DNA of 64,000 nt, taken from contig NC_046674.1 in assembly GCF_003369915.1 (NCBI RefSeq), forward strand, positions 24,617,657 through 24,681,656, written 5' to 3'. A program made the position numbers and the translations under genes. Below are positions 35,597 through 47,309 of this stretch, piece by piece. Within the stretch, counting starts at the first letter, position 1. Each line of letters starts with the position of its first letter. The DNA comes from Drosophila miranda (Eukaryota > Arthropoda > Insecta > Diptera > Drosophilidae). The notes under the pieces are model-generated. The model did no database searches and was not told where the DNA came from. It saw only the letters and a program-made list of their open reading frames with translations.

Positions 35597-35975
35597 CCTG
35601 GTACTCAAAACTAAAGGGTACTCAAAACCAATTTCCTGAAGGAAGCTTTTCCCACCCCATAAAGTATATGTACTCTTGATCATTAACATCAAAGTCGTTA
35701 TAGCCATGTGTGTCTGCCCACTAGAGCAATCAAATTTCGTTGTGAGACTCCTTTGATATCTAAATATAAACAGTTAATTTTAAAATTTCACCATTCGCCA
35801 CCACAAAGAACATATACATACATATGTATCTAAGGCATCTACAATTTTAATGATATGAGGAAACCGAAAACGCAGAATCCAAGAATTACCATATGCACTA
35901 ACTAAGGTAGTTGCAGTGCTAGTTAGAATGGCTCTATATGATTGAATTCTTTACAAAAATCAAAGTTGGTCCCAA
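35597..35975 (+). mobile_element. DINE-1 fragment 3 with repeat unit A copy 2
   Basis: Diverged core: ACCCCATAAAGTATATGTACTCTTGATCATTAACATCA, GTTATAGCCATGTGTGTCTG and GACTCCTTTGATAT. It runs into repeat unit A at 35892. Confidence 0.65.
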
Positions 35976-35999
35976 GTATAAGTAGATCCAGATCTGGCC

Positions 36000-36490
36000 T
36001 AGATCGGATCAATATTATAGCTGGAATGAACAACAAAATTTCCCCTGTGGAATCCCCTAGCTATTTTCCTAGCTGTAGTTATCTCGCTTCCCTCTGCCAG
36101 AGGCGCACACTGCACGAGGATGAGGGAGACGGAGAGTGAGTGCGTGGTAGGGGGTTCGTAGCCACGGCAAATAGATTCGTTCCTTCTGTCTATAATAATT
36201 GCCCGACTTGATAATGATGCAGATTGTGCAATCTGGTAGATATGGTCGCCCGATTCAGTTTGATATCACTGGAGTCTGTCCACATAATTTGGTTGCTCTA
36301 GCTCTAATATTCCTAAAGAATTAGACGGACGGACAGATGGACGGACGGAAGGAAGGACAGACAGACATGCCTATATCGACTCGGCTATTGATGCTGGTTA
36401 AGAATATATATACTTCATGGGGTTGGAAACGCTTCCTTCTTTCTGTTATACACATCCACCATAGCCCTACCAGATCCCTAAGCTCCTCGA
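36000..36490 (-). mobile_element. DINE-1 fragment 4, reverse orientation
   Basis: On the plus strand it reads as the complement of the core: GGACGGACAGATGG, ATGCCTATATCGACTCGGC, ATTGATGCTGGTTAAGAATA and TACTTCATGGGGTTGGAAACG. It is head-to-head with fragment 3. The outer boundary near 36000 is approximate. Confidence 0.65.
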
Positions 36491-36499
36491 ATACCGCGC

Positions 36500-39400
36500 A
36501 TAAAAAGAAAGTGTTTCAGTTAAAAACTCTGTTTTGTTTTCGATATTAAAACCAAATGGATTGACGGAGGATATATGTACCTTCCATAAGAGCGCTCGGC
36601 TTGACAGCAATTTCAGTTGCATTTGTGTATGATATATGGGACCACTATATAATAAACTAGAAATAGTTGCAATAGGAACTTACCGGCAGGAGAACTTCTT
36701 CTTTTATCGTGGGCACTTTTCAACATGTCATCCCACACAATTCGGTTATTTCGATTGCCACCAGATTGCTATAGAATACAAATGCATTGATCCTTTGGAT
36801 AGACTGTATGTACAGTGCCACAAAAACCTTTCTAGGTGGAAAAGAATCTGCACAATGTCCCCTAGAAATTGACTTGAAATTTATGATCTTCCATTATACG
36901 ACTATTAACAATAATTTGCTTTTACCAGGAATCCACAGATGACTTTAGCGTAGGCACTCAAATGATCAGCTCTCCAAAAGAAGGGAGTACGTATGTATTA
37001 TATTTTTTGATAATTGGTAAACTATTGTTTGCTGCTTAGAGACCAAAATTGGTTTTAAAGGACTGCTCATTGTCCCCATTAAACGAGTAATTGAAGGTGG
37101 AAAGCAGAGAAGTGAACAACAGAGCGAACAGAACAATTAATTGCCTAGAAAATGCCGTGGATTTCGAAACAAAATGGTGGAGGATCCGTTGAGCCTGCGG
37201 AGACATTGTCCATCGATGGATGCATTCTGGAATAGCTAGATGCATGGCCAACAGCAAGTAGAAACATGTTCGAAGCATGTCAGGCAGACCCAGAGGACAA
37301 CACAATGAGTATGGACAATAAATGTATGTATAATTGAAAATAGAATTCATTGAATGGGCCAGAATCGGAGACACATTCGTTGCGCATGTGCAGATATACA
37401 CAGCATTGTCTGCGGGTCTACGAGTGCTGAATGAGTGTTGCCTCTCGACAAACAATACTTTCTCACTCTATGTCGAGTGTGAATGCCAGCATAGGTCCTG
37501 TTCAAGAAGAATGCCATTTCCATTGATAGGCACTCGTGCGTAGCTCCGCAGGACCTCAACTTCTACCTCAGCTCTTCCATTCAGGCCATCATTTATGACC
37601 AGCGCAGAGAAATTGTCCCGCATTGATGGACTCAAATTGGTCACAAATGTACGCAAACACGGCGATTGCATTTTACATGCCAATTCAACTCGACTAAAGA
37701 GCCGAAGGCAAGAATGGCATTCAATGAACGCCCTCAAAGGAGAGCCAGGATGTTCTGGCATAGCCTTGAAAAATTTGTGTGAGTTTCGGACAAGGCCAAT
37801 AAAAAGAAGATGCGTTGCTAATACAATTTACATGCAATTGTTATACATCTGGGCAACCGGAAGCCGATCTTAGTCTTAAAGCCAGATTGTAAAAATAACT
37901 ATTCCTTTTCAGTTTTTCCTATGCCGGTCCATTGTTATGTAGCACTTTACTTTTACTGTACTTCTAATATACGGTTTTATACTGAACCCAGTCGGACTTA
38001 CTGTGAATCCACTCTCGATATTCACGATTGTCTCCCAAATGAATCGGTTGATCTACTTCCTTCGTTTTTATTGGTCTGGCACTTTTACTACATCTAGAAA
38101 CAATGTATTTGCCTATCCAAAACACCCTAAAGGTAACCTGAAACTTTGAGTATCAGTCAAATCCACCTTATTACGATCAATAGATTTTCCTTTATGTAAT
38201 TTTCTCAAACAGTTGGAGTAAGAACTGATTTTCGAAGATAGGTTGAAGTCCACATCCCATTTTACATGGATTTAATTCAGTATTCATTTAAGATTACATT
38301 TACATTTACATAAGATTAATCCTCAAGTGAAAGATTTGGTAAAGATGTGGGTCAAATCAAAAGATCATCAGATTATGTGGAGAAATTTTTTTTTTGCCGA
38401 ATAAAGTTACTTTATTCAAAAAGTCACTGAGTTATCAAGGAGCCCTCGTCTTTGACCACCTATTGAGTGCCCTGTTATTACTATTTTATTCCCAGTAATT
38501 CCGTGCAGCCACGATATGCCATTAAATCCCTCCGATTCTATTAAATCCAATGGTTTTCTAGAATGAACTTAACAATTTTGTATTAAGAATACAACATATC
38601 CAGCTTTTTGCGAAGGCACTGCACAGTCTTTCAAAGTATATTTTACTTATGTGCATATTTTCCTTATGTACGCCCAATGCCATTAACCCATTAAAGAGCA
38701 TGATCGCCGAAGATGATTTTTATAATTTTCGAGCTACTAAAATTTAGAAACGATGAAAATTGCCAAAATTATACTTTAAAATTATTATGTAAATTAATAA
38801 ACATAAATTAAACATTTTAATGCCCATAGAGATTGATGCTAGACATTAATTTCATTGATTGATATTCAGTCACCAATTATTGTTTTATTTGTCCCAATAA
38901 ACAGTTCGTCGTATATTTTCCAATGTTTCTTCTGTAGCTCATTTGCCAAAACCAAAGCTTTAAACATAAGCCTAATTAATATTAGACTCAATCTAAAAAC
39001 CAAGGACTTTAAATTCTTTATCGATATCTGCCGATTTCTTCAACCATAAGTCTACAGTTATGCTGCAGAAGCAGAAGTAAATACAATTTAAAAATGATCT
39101 GGTTTAAGTGTGCAATTCTATGACCATTTGCGAAAGTAAACCTTAGTAACTGTACACTATATATTCGCTGTACGCTGTATCTGTATCTTCATAATTGTGG
39201 ATGCATCCCGCCATTTGGTCTGGGCAAAGGAGCGCCCAATAGATATCCGTATTCCACGATATGGCTATTGCGATTAGTGTATATATTTAGTGACCTTTTT
39301 CAGTTAAACATAGATATTAATTAAACTAAAAATGTTGAATTTTTAAATATCTCCCAAGAATTGTGCGAGGAACATTCAGACGCTGGCCACCGGACAGCCC

Positions 39401-41200
39401 ACACATACAGATGCTGTGTTTGATGTTGATCACAAATACATATGTATACACATTTTATGGTTGAAAAATTCTATTCTCTTTACAAGTACATTACACACAT
39501 CGTGACTTTGACAAAACGGACCCGCACTCAGACTCCGTCCCATCAAGTGCATAAGAGGGGATCTAATGAGCTCTCTGTAAATAGAAGCGTCTTGAGTAAA
39601 TAGAAGTTTTCTTTGCACTTGTACGGCAAATATTGACAAAGGACAAAGCAAACGCACTTGGAACGCTCCGTGGAACTAGACAAACAATAGAAACAGCAAT
39701 ATTTTATATTTTCGGGACGCAGGCAAACGATAGCAAGTGTCCGCTAAGTCGATAAGAACAATATTTGATATTTGTAGTTAGTTGTTCAAACATTTTCTTC
39801 ATTTTTGGCGGCTTCGTCTCGGGACAATCATTTCAGCGACGGTAGACAAGGGGATATTTATTGAAGAAATACCTATTCATGAAATTTGAGACAAGGACAG
39901 AGACAGGGTTCCATTGTTGGCCTTATCAATCGCAATAGATCTTGGACTGCTGTGAAATGAGAGGAAAATATTTTGTAAACCAAGTACGAAAACAAAGTAA
40001 ATCCAGCTAGTTGAGCTGCTCTCCTTATCTGCATCTCTGCTGGCACAAAGTGCCCAGCCATAATCCCAGATCCGAGTGCAGCACATCTAGATTGCACATG
40101 ACAGATAGACACTTATCCCTAGCGTTCTCGGGGAACAATGAGCCGAGCAGAGCGAATGCCAGTGATTAAGATATTTTTGGTGCACTTCCACCAGAGATAG
40201 CCACGTCGATTAGTATCTGTATCTGCTGTCAAGTAGCCAGACGTTCATATCTCTGCCAAAACCCAGACAGCCTGCTAATTGAGTGTCTCAGATAGTAATT
40301 GTAACCAAAAATTGGTAAACCAGATTCCCCTATCACCAGATCATGTGTGAACTTTAGTTACACATACTCGTAGTAGATATTATCAATCAGCAGAGCGAGA
40401 TTGGATTGTTGGCGAATTTTACTCTAATGGGCTAGTCACTTCCATGGTTCAACTATTTGAGCCTTGTTCTGAGGCGAGTTTAATGAACATCTGCGATAAG
40501 AGCATTCATTCCCATATGATTCTTGTGGAACAATGAAACCCAGAGAAGCCCAATGTCATGGCCATGTGAAGGTGGATTTGCTACTGGAGATAAATACTGA
40601 TGGTTATTGCTGGATAAATAAGTTCTACAAGAAATCCTCAGCCAATTAGCAACCCAAAATTTGAATCCCGCAATTATGTGTATTCGATTTCGAAGAAATG
40701 AAATTGAAAACAATATCAGAAAGAGTATTGACGCATTTGATGGCAGTGCACTATGGACAAAATGCCCGATTATTTCGCAATTTTAAAGCTAGAGTTTTCA
40801 GATTTTTTAGTCCTGTTTAAAGTAACTTTTGCCTTTATGTTAGAATAGCTTAGGGATTTTATGTGTATAAATTGGTTTCTTTCGAAGACCGGTGAAAACC
40901 GGCACAATTGAATCAATTTTGATTTAGTCGACTTTAATATTATTTTGTATTCAGTTTCTTCTTATCTAATCGTATCTATTACCTTATGCCAAACAAAATC
41001 GGGGAGTTGGCCATGGTGCAGCGGATAATAAACGAAATCGTTAAATCTTTGGAATGGCTTTCTTGCGCAACCCTAATCTGATGGGTCTGATGGGTAATCT
41101 GTACAAAGGTGGGGACAGAAATGCTTCGAAAGTTATATCATTGCTCAATTAAGATGAAGAGGTCATGGCAAAAAAAAAATAAAATGTGCTAGCAGTGATC
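36500..41200. other. Gene-poor spacer
   Basis: No supported gene. Open frames at 37036-37761 (minus) and 39873-40112 (minus) have no recognisable domain and overlap other frames. A 9-bp-arm palindrome (GAATAAAGT/ACTTTATTC) lies at 38399-38417. Confidence 0.5.
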
Positions 41201-41214
41201 CCAAACTTCCTATT

Positions 41215-41385
41215 AAATTCAGTCCTGAGGAAGCTTTGGCGATTAATGTAGATGATCGATTTACGAAAAATGCATACAAGATAGTGAAAACGAAAACTAA
41301 ATCTTACACCGCAAATATTTTTCCAAGCTACGATTTATTGAGATTCGCAAAAGTAAAATGCTCACACCCGAAAGTTTTCACGTAA
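41215..41385 (+). mobile_element. Transposase-like coding fragment
   Basis: A 56-codon frame ending in TAA reads SPEEALAINVDDRFTKNAYK and, further on, IFPSYDLLRFAKVKC. The pattern TK..Y......K...IFPSY....AK..C resembles the N-terminal region of uncharacterised arthropod transposase-like proteins. Upstream codons are interrupted. The superfamily cannot be assigned. Confidence 0.35.
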
Positions 41386-41399
41386 AAATAGGATGGAAG

Positions 41400-44300
41400 A
41401 TTCAATGCATGCTCTTCTCTTTAAATCTGATCCTTTAATTTCAAAGTTATCAAAATCGTCTTCAAGGCTTTCCGAAGAAAATATATAGTTGGATAAAGAA
41501 GTTCAAGATTTGCTATTAGATGTCAACTTTGAAGAAGACGTTTTATTTTCCAATAGTTCAGATATTTGCATTTTAATAAATTTAAAGTTACATAAGTTAC
41601 ACTGGTAAACTATCTTTGGAATGGTATTTCAAAATCTTTCAATATTTTGAAGAATTGGAACTATTGTATATATTTGATATAGTTGACCGATTCTATTGAA
41701 ATTTTGTACAGTTATCCGGTAATTAACAATCATGTTAAACTAAATTTCATATAGATATCTTTTAAATTACGCTTGTTATTAATTGAATGCCACTAGATTG
41801 GCCGTTTCGCCCACTAATATAATCTGGAGACCAAGCAACAGGAAAAAGAAACGGAAGTCAACGGAAACAAAATATTTAATAGTTAGTTAATAGTTAATAA
41901 TGGTTTTTGCATTACAATTTTAAAAGATAGAGCCCGAAATATGAAAAGTCTGCTACTTTTTCCATTCATAAAATTTCCATCTTGTTTCATGGCCAAAAAC
42001 GAAACTATTTAAGTCGGTTAAGTATACATATGTATATCCGAACTCCGATTAAATCAAAAGCATTCAATGATCCCTATGATACTAGATTAGATGGAATCGC
42101 CAGTAAGCAGATTGAAAGATACTCTCCTTGTTTGAACTCAATTGCTACTAGAGAAGGCAAGTATCTCGTACGGACATTGTGCACTTTGAAACCATATAGA
42201 CATCAACAATGCCGTGGAGGTGGAAGACGATACCAACAAAAGAGCTAATCACCGATGGCAAGAAGCCTCCAACTCCCACACATACATGTATGCATATGTA
42301 TATGCGACTGTGTCAGTCTTTGTTTACCTACATGTCGCCTCCCGAACGCCTAGAGGCCAGAACGGAAGAATTAAGAAAAGAAGAAGTCGCTCCCTCACAC
42401 ACAAACCCAAACCCGAACCCAAACCCAAATCCGACCCGACTACCGTGGCAAGCCAACATAGCGGTTGACCATGAAAACCCAACCCACATACACACATATG
42501 CACAATGGATGGGCCTCGCATGCATTCCAATTCCATTTCCAATTCTATTCCTAGTCCTATTGATCCGCTCTTTTGTCATTGACAGTTATAGATATATGTA
42601 CGAGTAGGAGTAGGAGTACGAGTATGTATGGGTTGTTTGTGTTGAGCGAGTTTCAAAGAAACAGGAAGCATAATCCTACAATAACATTTTTACGCACTGA
42701 GCTCCTTTTAAGTAATCTTTACGTATGAAATTTGTTATCAATGGCACTCCATCTAAAGGGATTGTCCGTCGTCCGCATGTGGATGTGTTTTTTTAGGCAA
42801 AAATTGAAATAACACAGCCGATATGCGAGTATTCAACAAATTCCCGATAATATCCCTAGATAAGGTCCTAGGGAAGGAGTAATTTACCAAGGATTAAGCA
42901 TTGTTTAGGCATGCAAAATGGCTGCGATTATCTTCGTCATATATGTAGAGTCCATAGATAAGTTTAGAGGAAATATGTTTTGAAAGAAAATAACTACAGC
43001 CATAGAGATAATGCGGGGGACCATATTTCATCCATCTGGTGAAGAAAGGATCGCAAAAAGATCACAGATCAGTCTGCAATAGCCAAGATTCCAAGACTCA
43101 AACTAGTTTACTCCCTCTCAACATTCTTCCAATACATCTTCCAACATAGCAATTAAACTATGCGTATCATTCGATTCTCCCAGCATCCAACAGATTTTTG
43201 AACTATAAACGTAAATCATTCTTATATTATAGGGTCAAATAGCATCTTCGCCCACCTGTTGAATAAAAATGCACTCCTTAGTGACATTCGACAATTTAAA
43301 TTGATTCCTCTATGCGTAGGTCCTTTGAAAAGACGGAAAACGGAACTATTCACCATATACTTACGTATATATGTGTATTTATGTATACCTATAGATTATT
43401 TTCATTTTATTTGTCAATCCGTGATGAAACATCATTGTCCTATCAGATTCACCTTAGTACATGCCCGTTGTTGTTTTTTGGATCTAGCTCTTATGATTCC
43501 ATGAGACCTAAGCGCTCATCAGGAGAGACAGACGCACAAACAGACAGACAGGGCAATATATTCATACGCTTTATGGGTTGAGAAAAGCTTCCTTTTGGCT
43601 TTCTAGCTCATGGGTCGAATTGGACATGGACATGGAAGGAATCCTTGGAATGAAAAAGACCTAGTATCTGGCAAGGAGAAATGGGACGGACATATACAAT
43701 ATTGTGCAAAACAGGGACGCCCAATAATTGTATTCTTGATGAAGAAACAAATAGATTTAGTGGACACACATAAATCCTCCTAAATAAGATTGGAAACAGT
43801 GGAGAACGAAATCGATTTCTTCTTCCCCATTTTACTTACTTCGAAGAACCCAAATAATAATGTTAATAGAGAAATATAGGAACATACCAATTTATGGATT
43901 GCGCTTACTGCTCAATCATAGAGGAAATCGACCACCAAAAAAAAAAGAACAAGAGATGCAACAAATTGACACTTTGATGGGGATATAGATACATCCAGCT
44001 ATAGATTCGAAAGACAAAACATTTAAAAAAGAACAACAGCCATCGAAGGCAGCATGGGTATACATGCAGTTAGACATATGTATATATATATGGATATGGT
44101 TAAAAGAAAAGTCATGCAAAATACAAACAATAGGGCCAGAGAATCCCCCTAAGGCGGTCGCATTGTTTGGCCCGCTTTTGAAAATATTTGTAAACACGTT
44201 TTTGGGAAATTGGCCGTGTTTGCCAGGACTGTTCATTGTTGGGCCGGAGGAAGGTTGGAGGAAGGTTTGGCCAACATCACAGTGCCCAGTGAGACGTCAT

Positions 44301-45460
44301 GGAGTTTCACGTGTTGTCACCAGCCACCAACCGCCAGGCTTATTAATAGCCCCGACAACAGAGCTGAATGCTGACTGCCTGGATGCTCAGCCCTGCAGTA
44401 GAAACTGTTGAAACGTGATCTGGGCACGGATGGGACCCAGGCGGGGGTAAGGGTAATCCGCTGTCTCGACTCTGGGTAGGGCAGGGCAGGGCAGGGCTCT
44501 GTGTCTAGCGTCTGATCCCGAGACACCGACACCGACACCGACAGAGACACAGATACTGACGCACAAAAGTGTGCCTTTTAACGAGCTCTAATTTGGTGCT
44601 GGACCATTTCGAATAGACAGCGAGAGGGAGCGAACGGCGAGCAGAAAAAAAGGTTTCTATTCTTCACAACTTATTTCCAAAGAATAACAAGAAATAATGA
44701 TCGGTTGTCTACTCGACCGAATCCCAATCCAAATGCGAATCCAGGACTCAGCCGCAGCCCAGAGCCATGTTTACACAATGCCAGTCAAACAAAGTTCTAT
44801 TTGTTCCATTTTGCGTGTCTCCCCACCCCTCCCTCCTCTCCTCTGCGACAGACAGATCCCTAACGTGATAATCTTTTAAATTGCTCAAATTTTCCCTGTG
44901 ACTCGACCTATTGCTCTCTCTCTACTCTATTATTTCGTATTTCGCTTTTGGGAAATTGGAAAATGAGATCTTGTCGCTTATGTTATTTGGTATTTTGACA
45001 AAACAAAGAGCAAATTTGAAGCATTTTATGTCTGATGTGTGTTTTGTGTGCTACCTCGAGTTGTTGGCCAGAAATGCGCGGCTTGCCAGGCCACGGCCTT
45101 TGTCCTCGCATGTCTACTGTTCTGCAAGAGAAACGATTCTCCTTTGCTCGCATCTTAAGAGAACGATTTCGTTCAGCGTAGCGTAATCTTTAGGCTGATT
45201 TCATGTTCATATGAGGTTTACAGGGGCTTTTGTTTGCTACAATAGCCATTTAGGTGGGTGCTCGACAAGGATTGATTCCATATTTCAATCCTAACGAGAA
45301 GCAATAAAGACATTGGCCTCTGACATTGAAGCTTTTACCCTCTGCAACTGTTGTGATCCGATTTTGATCCTTCTTATCTGAGCAATACCGTATGATATAG
45401 TCATCAAAAACATACTTGTACAAATGTATGCAAATATATACTGGTACTTAGTAGAACAGT
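41400..45460. other. Gene-poor spacer
   Basis: AT-rich, with a CCCAAA repeat at 42401-42440 and a short reversed DINE-1-like piece at about 43500-43600. I see no exon-like coding. Confidence 0.5.
43500..43605 (-). mobile_element. DINE-1 fragment 5, short, reverse orientation
   Basis: Complement-of-core signatures: GAGACCTAAGCGCTCATC, AGACAGACGCACAAACAGAC and TATGGGTTGAGAAAAGCTTCC. Confidence 0.5.
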
Positions 45461-45471
45461 AAGTTTTACCG

Positions 45472-45745
45472 GGTACTCGGAAAGATTAGGGATTTATTTG
45501 GATGTGTGTAACAGCCATATATATCCAAACATATATATTCTTTATCAGCAACAATTCGCCGAGTCGATATAGCTATGTCCGTTTGTCCGGTTTGATGAGA
45601 GCCTAGACCCCAAAGACTAAAGGAACTAAGTAGATCAAATTTTGTATCCAGCCTGTGATATCATACTGCTGCAAGTGAAGATGTGAGAAAACCGAAAGGG
45701 AAGAAGCGTAGAGAATGCCCATATCTAGATATAGTAATAGGTTTG
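45472..45745 (+). mobile_element. DINE-1 fragment 6, next to uridine phosphorylase copy 2
   Basis: GGGTACTCGGAAAGATTAGGG, TGTGTAACAGCCATA, CGCCGAGTCGATATAGC and CCTGTGATATCATACTG. It ends at GAATGCCCATATCTAGATATAG, the same junction as fragment 1 at 25460-25485. Confidence 0.7.
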
Positions 45746-45841
45746 TTTTTATTTTGGCAGAGAACTGAGAACTTGCATGTGCCATAGATAGCCTCGGGAG
45801 TGCCATAGAAAGTATGTAAATAAATAATCCTTCCCCGCAAT

Positions 45842-47130
45842 TCAGATCTCCGATTCTCCTCCCACGCAGCGGGCAGGAACGTCTTTCACTTTTTTGGCTT
45901 CGTTGACTTCGTCCAGGAGTACTTTGCGAATGTATCGCGACACGAGCTCCTGAGGCCGCTTCTCCCACACACTAAGGGATTTCGGACATGCACGTATCTA
46001 ATGTGAATTAATTGATTTGGAATGGGAGGAGTGCTAGTTGATGTCAGATTCACTTACCTGATCACCCTTCATACGATCGATGACGCTAACGCAGACGACG
46101 GCAGAGCGTATATTGGCCCTTTTTGTGAGAGCGGCAAAGGCGGTACTCTCCATATCAAATTTGGCCACTCCGTTACCCTTCAGGCCGAGAAGATAGGCGG
46201 TCTTCGAGTGACTCGTGTAGTCGCAGAAGGCACCATCGAGTCGGGACTGGCCTTCATAGAAGTCGTCGGCGCAAATGGTCTTACCAATAATTGCCTCAAA
46301 GTCAACTTCGCAAGGATTCGCCAGTGATTGCAGTTCTTGGGCCAAACACTGGTCTAGTTGGCTGCAATGCTGCACGATTTTGCCCTGAACGATTACCTCA
46401 TAATAGGGATTGAGCTTGCAGTCCAGTGCCTCCGAGCTGATGACCACGGTTCCGGGCTCTATTCCGATGCCGCCGCAGGTCCCAATTCTGATGAATACGG
46501 GATTCTGACACTTTGCATAGTGCATCATCTTGATGAGCTCATGGAGCAGTATGGAAATCGACGGACACCCCATGCCATGAGTTACACACAGTACTGGGCC
46601 CACTTTGTAGAGCGCAAAGCGATGACCATCGGTCATATTCCTAAGAGTAGTTACCGGGCTCAGCTTCAGACGGAGGTCCTTCATAATCCTGTAAGCAAAT
46701 CTCTCCATGCGTCCAGGCGTACCACCCATGCAAACAAACTACAGATTCAGAGCACTCCACCGAAATGACCACCGAAGGATCACCTTGTCATTATTTGACT
46801 TACCCGCACATCGCCAAAGACCTTGGGGAAGTTCGTCGTGGCCGTATCCATGCCCAGATGATAGAGAAAGTCAGGCTTGAGGCAAGGCAGGAAGGGATTG
46901 AGACCCTTTAGAGTGCTCTGATTTGGCGGCTTTTTGCACCCCATCTTCATGTGCCTGACGAGCCGCCCAAGCTGCTTGCCCTGTGACCTCACCGATTCTG
47001 TGGGATCTAACTGTTCGCTTACACTGCTTATTGTGATTGTATTAGTAGTGCGGTACTTGCCCTTCAACTGGCAAACGTCGCGGGTCAAGTCGCATGGCAT
47101 TGCGCCTGCAGTGTTGCACTTTGCTGCCAT
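45842..47130 (-). CDS. Uridine phosphorylase, copy 2 (3 exons)
   Basis: Same structure as copy 1. Exons on the minus strand: 47130-46804, 46738-46058 and 45997-45842. Splice sites and the 387-residue length are preserved. RIGTCGGIG, DFYEGQSRLDGA and the FDMEST ribose-site motif are all intact. Protein differences from copy 1 are strongly uneven: none in exon 1, about four in exon 2 (all near its 3' end) and about eight of 51 in exon 3. Examples in exon 3 are KSLSVWEKRPQ versus KSVSEWEKRPR. Nearly identical exon DNA between two loci 20 kb apart, with diverged flanks, suggests gene conversion. The enzyme role is as for copy 1. Confidence 0.9.
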
Positions 47131-47309
47131 TTTTATATTCAAATATACAATTTATTGCTGTATTTCCACAAATGAATTTTGAATGAACCAAATCGTATTA
47201 CGTACTTCAATACTATTACTGACTCGTCCGCAAAATACTAACTTGTTTTAGGTAACGTAAAGGAGAGACGTTGAGATGTAGCGTAAAAATGGAAAAAAAT
47301 AAAATCGCG

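Noticed and set aside
37036-37761. Minus-strand frames that might be a chemoreceptor remnant
   Set aside because: Hydrophobic stretches alone; no receptor signature motif, and overlapping frames are equally open.
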